64,000 nt of DNA, taken from NCBI RefSeq assembly GCF_051859025.1, contig NZ_JBHYGL010000023.1, forward strand, positions 379,663-443,662, written 5' to 3'. Every line of letters begins with the position of its first letter. The stretch's first letter is position 1. The notes under the pieces were generated by a model. It was not told where the DNA came from and did not search any database. It saw nothing but the letters and a program-made list of their open reading frames with translations. This DNA comes from Falsiroseomonas sp051859025 (GTDB taxonomy: Bacteria; Pseudomonadota; Alphaproteobacteria; Acetobacterales; Acetobacteraceae). Below, piece by piece: positions 25,427-34,366 of this stretch. The translations under genes and the position numbers were made by a program.

Positions 25427-26175
25427 TTAGCGGGGCGCGGCCTCCCCATCGATCAACTCCATCAGGGCCTGCCGTAGTAGCAGCTCTACCCTTCCATGGG
25501 TCGGTTCCCTGATCCAGCCTCGGCGGCGGAAGGCGGTGAAGCCGCGGCTCACCGTCTCCAGCGTGAGGCCCAGGAAATCGGCGATGTCGGCGCGGGTCAT
25601 CGGCATGTCCAGGACCGGGCCAGGAAGCAGCCGCCGCTGCCCGTTCTCGGCCAATGAGATCAGGAACGCGCCAGGCGAGCTTCCGCCGTGCGGCGGCCGA
25701 CCGAGACAAGCTGCTCCTGCGTCGCAGCGAGTTCCTGCACGCAGAGGTCGAGGACCCGCCGCTCCAGCGCCGGATACCGGCGCATCAGCGCATCCAGCCG
25801 GGGGCGGTCGAGCCGGCAGGCGGTTGCCCCGGTGAGTAGTTGCGCGGCGAAGGGGTAGGCCGCGGCGGTGGTGTAGCCCAGCACATCACCCGTGAACCTG
25901 AAGCCCAGCACCTGTTCCCGTCCATCGGGCAGCAGGCGCACAAGCTTCGCCGTGCCGTGCACCAGCGTGAACACGTGCCCCGCCCGGTCGCCCTCCTGGA
26001 ACAGGTACTCCCTGGCCCCGAAGACGACGTGCTCCGCTTCCGCGAGCACGTCGTCCAGGGTGGCGACATCGAGCGGCCTGCAAAGGCCGGCGACGCGGGA
26101 TCCGCATTTGCCGCAGATCTCACCATCGCCCAGGGCGTCCCGCATCAGGCGCCGGGTCGCGTCGAGGGGGTTCAC
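25427..26175 (-). pseudogene. FNR-type Crp/Fnr regulator broken by a frameshift
   Basis: The first part (GTG at 26175, GGAGG six bases upstream) encodes an N-terminal cluster CGKCGSRVAGLC (Cys-x2-Cys-x7-Cys, as in FnrN-type oxygen sensors), a cyclic-nucleotide-binding-like barrel (LFQEGDRAGHVFTLVHGTAK), a fourth Cys in TACRLDRPRL and the dimer helix. It stops at 25660. The continuation FLISLAENGQRR, MPMTRADIADFLGLTLETVS and RGF, the DNA-recognition helix, lies in another frame down to 25427. The break is one missing base near 25663-25670 (GCGCGTTCCTGATC). An intact protein would be an oxygen-responsive regulator. Either the gene is inactivated or the base is a sequencing error. It converges on attR. 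Confidence 0.8.
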
Positions 26176-26212
26176 GCCTCGCCTCCTTTTTCCTCTCCCG
26201 GGGAGGGGATAT

Positions 26213-26229
26213 CCGACTGTTTCAGTCGG
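26213..26229. terminator. Perfect short hairpin after tail cassette
   Basis: CCGACTG and CAGTCGG form a perfect 7-bp stem around TTT, 40 bases after the tail cassette stop and 38 bases before the fnr-like start. There is no T tract; it could be a terminator of the minus-strand cassette or an operator. Confidence 0.4.
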
Positions 26230-26268
26230 CTTCAAGGGGGCTGGACAGTGCCACCTGTCAGGCCAGGC

Positions 26269-26643
26269 TTACTCCGGCGTCACGGTCAGGGCGTCCACCG
26301 CGATCGTCACCGTCCCGGGCCCCGCCACGGTAACAGGCGAGGCGAGCGCCGACCAGGTGAGGGGATTTCCGCCGGTTGCGGCGTCGAACAGGCCGATATG
26401 GCTCATCGTCCCGGCGGCGGCGGTGAAGGTGAAGCGGATCGCCTCCACGTTCCGCTGCTGCCCGGTGCCGGTGAAGGTCACGCGCTGGCGGGCGTAGCCG
26501 GTGCCGGCGGGTTCGCCGGTGATGCCGGCGGGGTCGGAGCCGCCGGTGCCCACGGCCGCCCAGGCCGCCGTCGGCAGCGTGGGCAGGCGGCCGCACAGGG
26601 CGCGGGCCAGCAGGTTCTTGGCGTGGTCGGTAAGGTCGGTCAT
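26269..26643 (-). CDS. Phage-tail-type structural protein, small
   Basis: 124 residues from the ATG at 26643; a longer open frame upstream has no protein character. It opens MTDLTDHAKNLLARALCGRL. The body has regular beta-strand pattern (RQRVTFTGTGQQRNVEAIRF, FTAAAGTMSHIGLFDAATGG) seen in phage tail fibre and tail accessory proteins. It is the last gene of a four-gene minus-strand cassette headed by the 216-residue protein and the large tail-spike gene. Confidence 0.6.
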   Translation of the reverse strand: MTDLTDHAKNLLARALCGRLPTLPTAAWAAVGTGGSDPAGITGEPAGTGYARQRVTFTGTGQQRNVEAIRFTFTAAAGTMSHIGLFDAATGGNPLTWSALASPVTVAGPGTVTIAVDALTVTPE

Positions 26644-26671
26644 GCCGATCTCCTCGGATTGGGATGCGGTG

Positions 26672-26941
26672 TCAGAAACTGCCGATGATGCTGCGGGACA
26701 GTTCCGGGTCTGTGGCGGCCAGGCCTGGCGGGGGGGCGATCGGCCCTTTCGTGACAAGCGCCACGAAGGCGACGCCATCCGCGGTGGTGATCGGCTGGCC
26801 ACTCGGCGGGATGAAGCCGCCGATGCGGGGGTCCATGGCGGCTGCGGGGGGGTCGCCCGGGCCCGTCCAGCCGAACTGGCGCAGGCCATCCGCCGCCGCG
26901 TCAGGTGGGCCCTGCCAGCATGTCATGATCCATTCCGTCAT
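26672..26941 (-). CDS. Small protein of the tail-spike cassette
   Basis: 89 residues from the ATG at 26941, which is preceded by AAGGAG at good spacing. The sequence MTEWIMTCWQGPPDAAADGL is followed by Pro/Gly-rich loops and a short strand (GVAFVALVTKGPI). No family recognised. Spacing of 28 and 40 bases to its neighbours indicates one operon with them. Confidence 0.55.
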   Translation of the reverse strand: MTEWIMTCWQGPPDAAADGLRQFGWTGPGDPPAAAMDPRIGGFIPPSGQPITTADGVAFVALVTKGPIAPPPGLAATDPELSRSIIGSF

Positions 26942-26981
26942 CGGGCGCTCCTTGCTGGGTGCTGGTCGATGGGGGGCTGCT

Positions 26982-29336
26982 TCATGGCGCGGCCGCTCCG
27001 GACAGCAGCAGCAGCCTGGTGGTGCCGCCATCCGGGCTGAAGGCCAGCAGCGTCGCCAGCCCGTCCGGCCTGATCCTGGTCAGGCCATCGGGGTTGGTGG
27101 GCGTGGTGCCGGTGAAGCCCGTCATCGTCACGGCCAGATCCGCCCCCGTGCGATTGACGACCAGGCAGGTGAATCCGTCGCCGGTGGCGGTCCAGTCGAT
27201 GGACAGGGTGGCGCCCGCATTGGCGGAGACGATGCGCGCGTGATGGGCGGCCAGTGTCAGCGGCGTCGCGGCCGAAAGGCCGACCACCGGGAGCCGCCGG
27301 CTGGTGAACTGGCCATCGACATAGCCCTTGCTGGCAGCCTGGTTCGCCGTCGTCGGATCGGCCGGCAGCACCAGGGGGCCGGTCAGGGTCACGGTGCCGG
27401 TCGGGCCGACACGGAAGCGCTCCGCCAGCGTCCCCCCATTGCGCGTTTCCACGACGAAGGCGCCGGCCTCCGCGCCCGCTGTTACCGCTTCGCTCACGCC
27501 ACCGGCCCGGGCGAAGGATGTCTCCGTGCCCGTTGTGTTGTTGCCGTTGAAGGCCAGGCGGCCGACGGCATCATTCGCGGCCGGCGCCGTCGAACGCCGA
27601 CGGAGCGTCACGGTCATCGGCGCCGTCATGCCCGCACCGGCGCCGAAGACGACACCGCCATTCGGATTGTTCGGGTTGTCGCCCGCGATCTCGAGTGGTG
27701 CGGCCGCCCCGGAACCGACGCTGAGCGAATAGGTGACGGTGCCGTCCTGGTTCTCGATGTCCAGTTCACCACCGAGTGTCGCCGATCGCCGCCGCAGCAG
27801 GGCTCGTTCCTGGTCGGCGGAGGAGCCCAGCGCCTGCAGGCGATTGCCGACGAGCACGATTCGGGACAGATCCGCATTCGTCTGCCCCTGGAAGGTGGCG
27901 GAACGCGTGTCGGAGGCGACGACGGAAAGGCTGTCGCCGGCGGAGGCCATGAAGACGCGCGCCGCGGGCAGGTCGCAGGCCACCAGGGTCAGCCCGCCAT
28001 CCAGGACCTCGACCGCCCTGCCGGCGCCATCGCCGCCGACCATGACGCCGACGAACTGGTTGTCTCCCTGGTTCGGCGCGGATGAATTGACGCGGATCGC
28101 CGTGGACATGCTGCTGATGAAGCCGCCGACCCATTTGGTGCGGAAGGCGGTGCCCTGGATCAGCGCGCCGACCGTGGTCGGATCCTTCAGCGACAGCAGG
28201 TCATCGACGCTGCAATTGCTGAGCTGGATGGACTGCGCGCCGTTGCCGAGGTCGAAGCCCGTCCTGTAGCCATAGGCGAAGCAGCTGACGAATTCGGCGA
28301 CGTCGCTGTCCTCCACGCGGAAGGCGGTGCCGGTCCGGCGGTTGTTCCAGACGGCGACGTTGCCACCGCCGGTCCAGGTGCCGGAGAAGGTGCTGCCCTG
28401 CAGGTCGACGCGGGTGCCATCCACCACCGTGACGACGAAGAGGCCGTTGGCCGGCACGCCGCTGATGCCATAGGTGTTGACGAGATCACCGGTGACGAGC
28501 CCATGCGCGGCGGAGCAGGTCACCCGCACCAGGCCGGACCCGTTGTTGGCCACGCCCGCCACACCCGCCTGGGCGAGCGAGACGTTGGAGATGTTGCCCG
28601 TCAGGAAGGGCCAGAAATGCACCTCATGGATGCGGGTGATGTCGTAGGTCCGCGTCAGGTAGATGCCGTTCTGGTTGTCGCCGCGAACGCGACGGACACT
28701 GAGACGCTGGCTGTTGTCCGACCGGATGGCCAGGTTGAAGCCCAGGATCAGCAAATCCTCCACCAGCACGTCGTGCTGGGTGCCGGACCCGTCGCCGATC
28801 GTGATCGCGGTACCCGCGAATGCCGCGCGCAGCGTGACGCCGGCGCGAAGGTTGGTGGGGGGGGCGCCAAGCCCGTCGCGGGACAGCGTCATCGCCCGCA
28901 GCGTCGCGGCCCGCATCACGCGCACGGTCCGCGCGGGATCGATGATGAGCGTGCCGGGAATGCCGCGGTAGTCGGCCGCGGCTCGCTGGCCGCCCGGGAA
29001 GGTCGTGGGGCCTTCCAGGCAGACATTCTCCAGCACCGTAATGTCGGATGCGACGACGCGGTAGCGGCGCGGGCCAAGGCGGACGGTGCCGCCACCAGCC
29101 GCGGAGGCCGCGTTGATGGCGGCCTGGATGGCGGCGGCATCATCGGTGGTGCTGTTGCCCACGGCGCCATAGTCGCGCACATGGAACATGCGTTCGGCGT
29201 GCACGCCGGCCGTGATCTGCGCGAAGGTGGCGCGCCGCGTCTGTGCCGCGCTGCCGCTGCCCTGCACGAAGGGCGTGATATCCGCGGCGGCCAGCGCGGA
29301 AGCGACTGGCAGTTCTGAAATCCTGGCGTCAGCCAT
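26982..29336 (-). CDS. Phage tail spike with pectate-lyase-like beta-helix
   Basis: 784 residues. A short N-terminal part (ISELPVASALAAADITPFVQ) is typical of the particle-binding end of tail fibres. Then comes the pectate-lyase-3-superfamily entry motif, VRDYGAVGNSTTDDAAAIQA followed by AINAA, which begins a right-handed beta-helix. A long Ser/Thr/Asn-rich repetitive region follows, and near the C-terminus ANQAASKGYVDGQF, a common tail-fibre segment. Such spikes bind and often cleave surface polysaccharide. No tail tube, baseplate, head or lysis genes flank it, so it is an orphan remnant or a domesticated surface-binding protein. Confidence 0.82.
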   Translation of the reverse strand: MADARISELPVASALAAADITPFVQGSGSAAQTRRATFAQITAGVHAERMFHVRDYGAVGNSTTDDAAAIQAAINAASAAGGGTVRLGPRRYRVVASDITVLENVCLEGPTTFPGGQRAAADYRGIPGTLIIDPARTVRVMRAATLRAMTLSRDGLGAPPTNLRAGVTLRAAFAGTAITIGDGSGTQHDVLVEDLLILGFNLAIRSDNSQRLSVRRVRGDNQNGIYLTRTYDITRIHEVHFWPFLTGNISNVSLAQAGVAGVANNGSGLVRVTCSAAHGLVTGDLVNTYGISGVPANGLFVVTVVDGTRVDLQGSTFSGTWTGGGNVAVWNNRRTGTAFRVEDSDVAEFVSCFAYGYRTGFDLGNGAQSIQLSNCSVDDLLSLKDPTTVGALIQGTAFRTKWVGGFISSMSTAIRVNSSAPNQGDNQFVGVMVGGDGAGRAVEVLDGGLTLVACDLPAARVFMASAGDSLSVVASDTRSATFQGQTNADLSRIVLVGNRLQALGSSADQERALLRRRSATLGGELDIENQDGTVTYSLSVGSGAAAPLEIAGDNPNNPNGGVVFGAGAGMTAPMTVTLRRRSTAPAANDAVGRLAFNGNNTTGTETSFARAGGVSEAVTAGAEAGAFVVETRNGGTLAERFRVGPTGTVTLTGPLVLPADPTTANQAASKGYVDGQFTSRRLPVVGLSAATPLTLAAHHARIVSANAGATLSIDWTATGDGFTCLVVNRTGADLAVTMTGFTGTTPTNPDGLTRIRPDGLATLLAFSPDGGTTRLLLLSGAAAP

Positions 29337-29381
29337 CGTTGGGTCCTGTCCTGGTCTGGGGCGGGGGAGGGGCTCGGACGG

Positions 29382-30032
29382 TCAGATCAGGACCCGACCG
29401 CCATCCTCCAGCAGCAGCGACACGCCGGTCTGGAGCAGCAGCCCATAGGGCGCGGTGACGGCGAAGGGCGCGGAACTGTCGGCCACGGCGGGGTCGATCG
29501 TGGCCTGGACCCGCATGCGGTAGCCCGATCCGGCCGGCGGCGCGGGCAGGGTCGCGGTGGCGGTGCCGGCGGAAACCGCCGCGGTCTGCGGGCCACGGAC
29601 CGTGGCGCCCGTGGCGTCGCTGATGCTGAAGGCAACCTCGGGCACCGGCCCTACGATCGTGGCCTGGGCATTGACCGTGCCGTTGGCGACGATGCCGGCG
29701 GCGAGCGGCGCGAGCACCGCGGTCATCGCGACCGCCGTCGCGGCCTGCCGGACGGAGAAGCGCTGCGCCGCCGTCCTGTTGACCCGGAAGGGCGCGGCCG
29801 CCGTATCCAGCACGACGCCGGCGGCCACGACGCTGCTGGACCGGACCGGCAGCAGGCCGACGGAATCGGACGATTGCAGCAGGATCAGGTCACCGGTGGT
29901 GATCCGGCTCGCCGCCGGGGAGAAGTAGTTGGCGCCCAGCGCCGTCGCCCGCGTATCGCTCGTCCTGTAGAGCCAGAGCGTGAAGCCGCTCCCGGTCAGG
30001 AGGGGGATGAGGGAGGTGTTGTCGAAGGGCAT
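29382..30032 (-). CDS. Phage-associated beta-rich protein, unknown
   Basis: 216 residues, first gene of the cassette. It starts MPFDNTSLIPLLTGSGFTLW and LYRTSDTRATALGANYFSPA, a pattern I associate with proteins next to tail spikes in alphaproteobacterial phage regions. The C-terminal half is Ala/Val/Thr-rich with an immunoglobulin-like strand pattern (PAPPAGSGYRMRVQATIDPA). It probably contributes to the same appendage as the spike, 45 bases downstream. Confidence 0.6.
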   Translation of the reverse strand: MPFDNTSLIPLLTGSGFTLWLYRTSDTRATALGANYFSPAASRITTGDLILLQSSDSVGLLPVRSSSVVAAGVVLDTAAAPFRVNRTAAQRFSVRQAATAVAMTAVLAPLAAGIVANGTVNAQATIVGPVPEVAFSISDATGATVRGPQTAAVSAGTATATLPAPPAGSGYRMRVQATIDPAVADSSAPFAVTAPYGLLLQTGVSLLLEDGGRVLI

Positions 30033-30387
30033 CGTCGTCTCCGTTCGGACAGCGGGCTACCACGAGCGCGCGGATCCGCGCGCCCCGGTGATCCGGGGGT
30101 GGAATGGGGATTATCATCCTGTCAGCGGGCAGTGCCTGCTGGGGTCAGGACTGGGTTGCAGGGGGCTAGGACGGGTGCCCTTCGCGCGTATTCCGCTGAT
30201 ATTGCGCTGTTTGCGCAAATCCGGGGCGGCGAGCGGGGCGCAACTCGCCCCTTGGCCCGCCATGCGTACAAGGGGGCGAGGCAAAGGTCAAGGAAAAAAG
30301 ACCTAGTTTCGTTTCGGCTGCTGCCCTGATGCAGGATCGCGATGCCGTGTTAGGCTCAACCCGCCATTGAATCGCGGGAGTGCTCGA
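30033..30387. promoter_or_regulatory. Divergent gap between tail cassette and polyamine transporter
   Basis: Contains a 6-bp inverted repeat TTGCGC-TGTTT-GCGCAA at 30202-30218 and a second one AGGTC-N10-GACCT at 30285-30304 with an A-rich centre. Both are candidate operators or promoter parts for the transporter operon starting at 30388. I see no gene in it. Confidence 0.35.
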
Positions 30388-31491
30388 ATGATGCGTCGTA
30401 TGGCCGTGATGGCGGCCTTGCTGGTGTCGGCCTGCCTGTCGCCCTTGGCGCAGGCGCAGCAGCCGCAACAGGTCGTCAACGTCTTCAACTGGAACGACTA
30501 TATCGACCCCTACATGGTCCAGCGCTTCGTGCGGGAGACGGGCATCCGCGTCCGCTACGACATCTACGACAGCCTGGAGACGCTGGAAGGCCGCATGTCC
30601 GCCGGCCGCACCGGCTACGATATCGTCGTGCCGACCAGCGAGCCGACCTTCTCCCGACTCGCCCGTGCCGGGGCGTTCCGGCCGCTCGATCGCAGCCTGA
30701 TCCCCAACCTCGCCAACATCGACCCGGCGCTGCAGCAGCAGGTGGCGAGTTCCGATCCCGAGAACCGCTTCGGCGCGCTCTACCTCTATGGAACCATCGG
30801 TCTGGGCATCAATGTGGACCGCGTCCGCGCCCTGGCGCCCGATGCGCCCATGGACAGCCTTCGGCTGATGTTCGACCCCGCGAATGCACGGCGGCTCCAG
30901 CGCTGTGGCATCGTCATGATGGACAGCGCCTCCGACGTCATCCCGATGGTGTTGCGCTACCTCGGCAAGGACCCGAACAGCACGAGTCCCGAAGACCTGC
31001 GTGAGGTCGAGCGCACGCTGATGACGATCCGCCCCTTCATCCGCGCCTTCTCCTCCGGCGGGGTGATCGAGGCGCTGGCCGGTGGGCAGTTCTGCATGGC
31101 CTTCGCCTATTCCGGCGACGTCATCCAGGCGGCGGCGCGCGCGGAGGAAGCGAATCGCGGCGTCAACATCCAGTACATCGCGCCGAGGGAAGGCGCGCAG
31201 CTCTGGTTCGACCTGCTGGCGATCCCGGCGGATGCGCCGAACCCGGCGGCGGCGCATGCCTTCATCAACTTCCTCCTCCAGCCCGACGTGATGGCCAACA
31301 TCACGAATCATGTCCGCTACCCCAACGGGGTGCCGGCCAGCCGGCCGCTGGTGGCGGCGGAAGTGGCGAATGATCCCTCCGTCTTCCCGACGGACGAGAT
31401 GCGCGCGCGCTTCTTCACCATCGGCGCCGTGCCCCAGGCCGCGGAACGCGCCCGCAACCGCGTCTGGGCGCGTTTCAAGGCTGGCCGATGA
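30388..31491 (+). CDS. potD: Polyamine ABC transporter periplasmic binding protein
   Basis: 367 residues from the ATG at 30388, preceded by CGGGAG. Signal peptide MAVMAALLVSACLSPLAQAQ, then VVNVFNWNDYIDPYMVQRF, the hallmark opening of PotD/PotF spermidine/putrescine-binding proteins. Ligand-binding features seen are YDIVVPTSEPTFSRL, then WFDLLAIPADAPN, AHAFINFLLQPDVMA and NHVRYPNG. It delivers the polyamine to the permease encoded downstream. Its stop overlaps the ATPase start by four bases. Ligand preference (putrescine, spermidine or a related amine) cannot be settled here. The pot symbol is by family. Confidence 0.88.
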   Translation: MMRRMAVMAALLVSACLSPLAQAQQPQQVVNVFNWNDYIDPYMVQRFVRETGIRVRYDIYDSLETLEGRMSAGRTGYDIVVPTSEPTFSRLARAGAFRPLDRSLIPNLANIDPALQQQVASSDPENRFGALYLYGTIGLGINVDRVRALAPDAPMDSLRLMFDPANARRLQRCGIVMMDSASDVIPMVLRYLGKDPNSTSPEDLREVERTLMTIRPFIRAFSSGGVIEALAGGQFCMAFAYSGDVIQAAARAEEANRGVNIQYIAPREGAQLWFDLLAIPADAPNPAAAHAFINFLLQPDVMANITNHVRYPNGVPASRPLVAAEVANDPSVFPTDEMRARFFTIGAVPQAAERARNRVWARFKAGR

Positions 31492-32639
31492 GTAGTGCGG
31501 TCGCGGCACGGCCCGGTACGGCCGAGCCCTGGCGCGACCCGGCGGCGGATCCGTTCCTGCGGATCGAGGGGGTGACGAAGCGCTTCGACGGCTTCGTCGC
31601 CCTGGATGCCGTGACGCTGCCGATCTACCGCGGTGAGTTGTTCGCCCTGCTCGGCGCCTCCGGCTCGGGCAAATCGACCCTGCTTCGCTGCCTGGCCGGC
31701 TTCATCGAACCGGATGCCGGCCGCATCGTGCTGGATGGCCAGGACCTGGCCGGCGTGCCGCCCTATGAGCGGCCCATCAACATGATGTTCCAGTCCTATG
31801 CGCTGTTCCCGCACATGACGGTGGCGCAGAACATCGGCTTCGGCCTGCGCCAGGAAGGCGCGCCCAAGGCGGTGATCGCCGACCGGGTGGCGGAGATGCT
31901 GGCGCTGGTCCAGATGGAAGGCTTCGGCGGCCGCAAGCCTTCCGCCCTGTCCGGCGGCCAGAAGGCCCGCGTCGCGCTGGCCCGGGCGCTCGCCAAGCGT
32001 CCCAAGCTGCTGCTGCTGGACGAACCGCTTTCCGCGCTGGACAAGAATCTGCGGGAGGCGACGCAGTTCGAACTGGTGAACATCCAGGAACGCACCGGCA
32101 CCACCTTCGTCATCGTCACCCATGACCAGGAGGAGGCGATGACCATGGCCACGCGCCTTGCGGTGATGGATCGCGGCACGCTGGCGCAGGTGGGCACGCC
32201 CGGGGAGGTCTATGAATTCCCCAACAGCCGCTTCACCGCCGAATTCCTCGGCACCGCCAACATCCTGGAAGGGGTGGTCGAGGCAGCGGACGACCAGGTG
32301 ACGCGGATCGGCAGTTCGGAACTGGATTTCGACATCCTGGCGGAGGCAGGCGCCCTCAAGCCCATCGGCAGCCGCGCCTTCGTCGCCATCCGGCCCGAGC
32401 GCATGCGGATCGAGCGCACGGACCCCGCCACGCCGCTGGGCGACAACCGCCTGGTCGGGCGGGTGCGGGACATCGCCTATTTCGGGGACTTCTTCATGTA
32501 TTACGTGGTCCTCGACTCGGGGAAGGAGATCCGCGTCAGCCAGCCCAACCTGCGGCGCATGACGGCGCGGCCGGTGGATTGGGAAGACCGTGTCGCCGTC
32601 ACCTGGGATGCCGAAGCGAGCATGGTGCTGCCTGAATGA
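31488..32639 (+). CDS. potA: Polyamine ABC transporter ATPase
   Basis: 383 residues. Complete ABC ATPase: Walker A GASGSGKST, Q-loop MMFQSYALFPHMT, signature LSGGQKARVALARAL, Walker B LLLLDEPLSALD and the switch His in VTHDQEE. The C-terminal 110 residues form the TOBE domain typical of PotA/PotG (RPERMRIERT, VGRVRDIAYFGDFFMYYV). The start overlaps potD by four bases and the stop overlaps potB likewise, so translation of the operon is coupled. Confidence 0.93.
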   Translation: MSSAVAARPGTAEPWRDPAADPFLRIEGVTKRFDGFVALDAVTLPIYRGELFALLGASGSGKSTLLRCLAGFIEPDAGRIVLDGQDLAGVPPYERPINMMFQSYALFPHMTVAQNIGFGLRQEGAPKAVIADRVAEMLALVQMEGFGGRKPSALSGGQKARVALARALAKRPKLLLLDEPLSALDKNLREATQFELVNIQERTGTTFVIVTHDQEEAMTMATRLAVMDRGTLAQVGTPGEVYEFPNSRFTAEFLGTANILEGVVEAADDQVTRIGSSELDFDILAEAGALKPIGSRAFVAIRPERMRIERTDPATPLGDNRLVGRVRDIAYFGDFFMYYVVLDSGKEIRVSQPNLRRMTARPVDWEDRVAVTWDAEASMVLPE

Positions 32640-33517
32640 AGGGGCGGCTTGGCCGCGCCCTGGTGCTGGCCCTTCCCTGGACCTGGATGGCGCTGTTCTT
32701 CGTGGTGCCCTTCCTGATCGTGCTGAGCATCGCCTTCGCGGAACCGAGCGAGGGCCTGCCGCCCTACACCCCCCTGCTGCGCTGGAGCGAGGAGGGCGGG
32801 CCGGTCATCCAGCTGAACCTGGCGAATTTCCGCCTGTTCCTGGAAGACCCCTTCTACCTGGAGGCTGGGCTGCGCAGCCTTCGCGTCGCGGCGATCTCCG
32901 CCACCCTCTGCCTGCTGGTGGGCTACCCCATGGCGCTGGCCATCGCGCGCGCGCCGGAACGCTGGCGCGCCGTGCTGCTGATGCTGGTGATCCTGCCCTT
33001 CTGGACGTCCTTCCTGCTGCGGATCACCGCCTGGATCGGCATCCTGCAGGACCAGGGCTGGCTGAACGGGGCGCTGATGGCGCTGGGGCTGATCCAGGAA
33101 CCGCTGCACCTGCTCTATACCGACCTCGCCCTCTATATCGGCATCACCTACTGCTACCTGCCCTTCATGGTCCTGCCGCTCTACGCCACGCTTTCGAAGC
33201 TCGATCCGGCCCTGCTGGAGGCGGCGGAGGATCTGGGCGCCAGGCCCTGGCGCGCCTTCCTGCAGGTGACGCTGCCGCTGTCGATGCCCGGTGTCGTCGC
33301 GGGCTTCCTGCTGGTCTTCATCCCCGCGGTGGGGGAGTTCGTGATCCCGGAACTGCTCGGCGGCCCTGACGCCCAATTGGTCGGCCGCGTGCTGTGGACG
33401 GAGTTCTTCCAGAACCGGGACTGGCCATTGGCCTCCGCCCTGGCGGTCGTCCTGCTTCTGCTGCTGGTCGCGCCCATTGCGCTGTTCCAGGCCCGCGCGG
33501 CGCGGGGAGGGGGCTAG
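32636..33517 (+). CDS. potB: Polyamine ABC transporter permease 1
   Basis: 293 residues with about six transmembrane helices (for example ALFFVVPFLIVLSIAF, VILPFWTSFLLRITAWIGIL, and LAVVLLLLLVAPIALF). The EAA loop that contacts the ATPase is visible as LLEAAEDLGARPWRAFLQVT followed by LPLSMPG. It is the first of the two dissimilar permeases that form the PotB/PotC channel and overlaps the ATPase gene by four bases. Confidence 0.92.
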   Translation: MKGRLGRALVLALPWTWMALFFVVPFLIVLSIAFAEPSEGLPPYTPLLRWSEEGGPVIQLNLANFRLFLEDPFYLEAGLRSLRVAAISATLCLLVGYPMALAIARAPERWRAVLLMLVILPFWTSFLLRITAWIGILQDQGWLNGALMALGLIQEPLHLLYTDLALYIGITYCYLPFMVLPLYATLSKLDPALLEAAEDLGARPWRAFLQVTLPLSMPGVVAGFLLVFIPAVGEFVIPELLGGPDAQLVGRVLWTEFFQNRDWPLASALAVVLLLLLVAPIALFQARAARGGG

Positions 33518-33519
33518 CC

Positions 33520-34317
33520 ATGCGGCGCGCTTCGAAGCTGGCCGTGCCGCTCGGGCTCGGCTTTGCCTTCCTCTACCTCCCGATCCTGCTGATGGTGCTG
33601 TTCTCCTTCAACGACAGCCGCCTGGTGACCAGCTTCACCGGCTTCTCCGCGCGCTGGTACGTCGCCTTGTGGGAGAATGAGGCGCTGATGGGGGCGGCGG
33701 TCCTGTCGTTCCGCATCGCGGCTGTCTCCGCCACCATGGCGACCGTGCTGGGCGTGGTGGCGGGTTTCGCGCTGGCGCGGATGGGCCGCTTCCGCGGCCG
33801 GGCGGCCTTCGCCGGCGCCATGGCGGCACCGCTGGTGATGCCGGAAGTCATCACCGGCCTTTCCCTGCTGCTGATGTTCGTGGCGATGGAGCAGGCCTTC
33901 GGCTTCCCGGCCGGACGCGGGGCGGACACGGTCGCCATCGCCCACGCCACCTTCGGGGCCGCCTATGTGGCGGTGGTGGTGCAGGCCCGGCTGGCCGATT
34001 TCGACACCAGCCTGGAGGAAGCGGCCATGGACCTCGGCGCCAGGCCCTGGAAGGTCTTCTTCCTGATCACCCTGCCAGTGATCGCCCCGGCCATCGCCGC
34101 GGGCTGGCTGCTGGCCTTCACCCTCTCCCTCGACGATCTTGTGATCGCCAGCTTCGTCTCCGGGCCGGGCGCTTCCACCCTGCCCATGGTCATCTTCTCC
34201 GCCGTCCGGTTGGGGCTGACGCCGGACCTCTATGCGCTGGCGACGCTGCTGGTGGCGGTGGTGGCGATCGGGATCGCAATTGCCACCTGGGTCGTGATGC
34301 CGCGGCGCCCGCGCTGA
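33520..34317 (+). CDS. potC: Polyamine ABC transporter permease 2
   Basis: 265 residues from the ATG at 33520, two bases after the potB stop. Six predicted helices, starting LGFAFLYLPILLMVLFSFND, as expected for PotC. The EAA loop reads LEEAAMDLGARPWKVFFLIT then LPVIAP. LSLDDLVIASFVSGPGASTL is a highly typical PotC segment. Together with potB it forms the membrane channel. Confidence 0.92.
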   Translation: MRRASKLAVPLGLGFAFLYLPILLMVLFSFNDSRLVTSFTGFSARWYVALWENEALMGAAVLSFRIAAVSATMATVLGVVAGFALARMGRFRGRAAFAGAMAAPLVMPEVITGLSLLLMFVAMEQAFGFPAGRGADTVAIAHATFGAAYVAVVVQARLADFDTSLEEAAMDLGARPWKVFFLITLPVIAPAIAAGWLLAFTLSLDDLVIASFVSGPGASTLPMVIFSAVRLGLTPDLYALATLLVAVVAIGIAIATWVVMPRRPR

Positions 34318-34366
34318 GCGAAACCTTTGCCATGCTTTATCCACAAGGCTCCTCCAGGATCGACGC

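Noticed and set aside
26269..30032. Including the tail-spike cassette within the tRNA-Thr island
   Set aside because: It lies outside the right 30-bp repeat, beyond the fnr-like gene, so it belongs to a different event.
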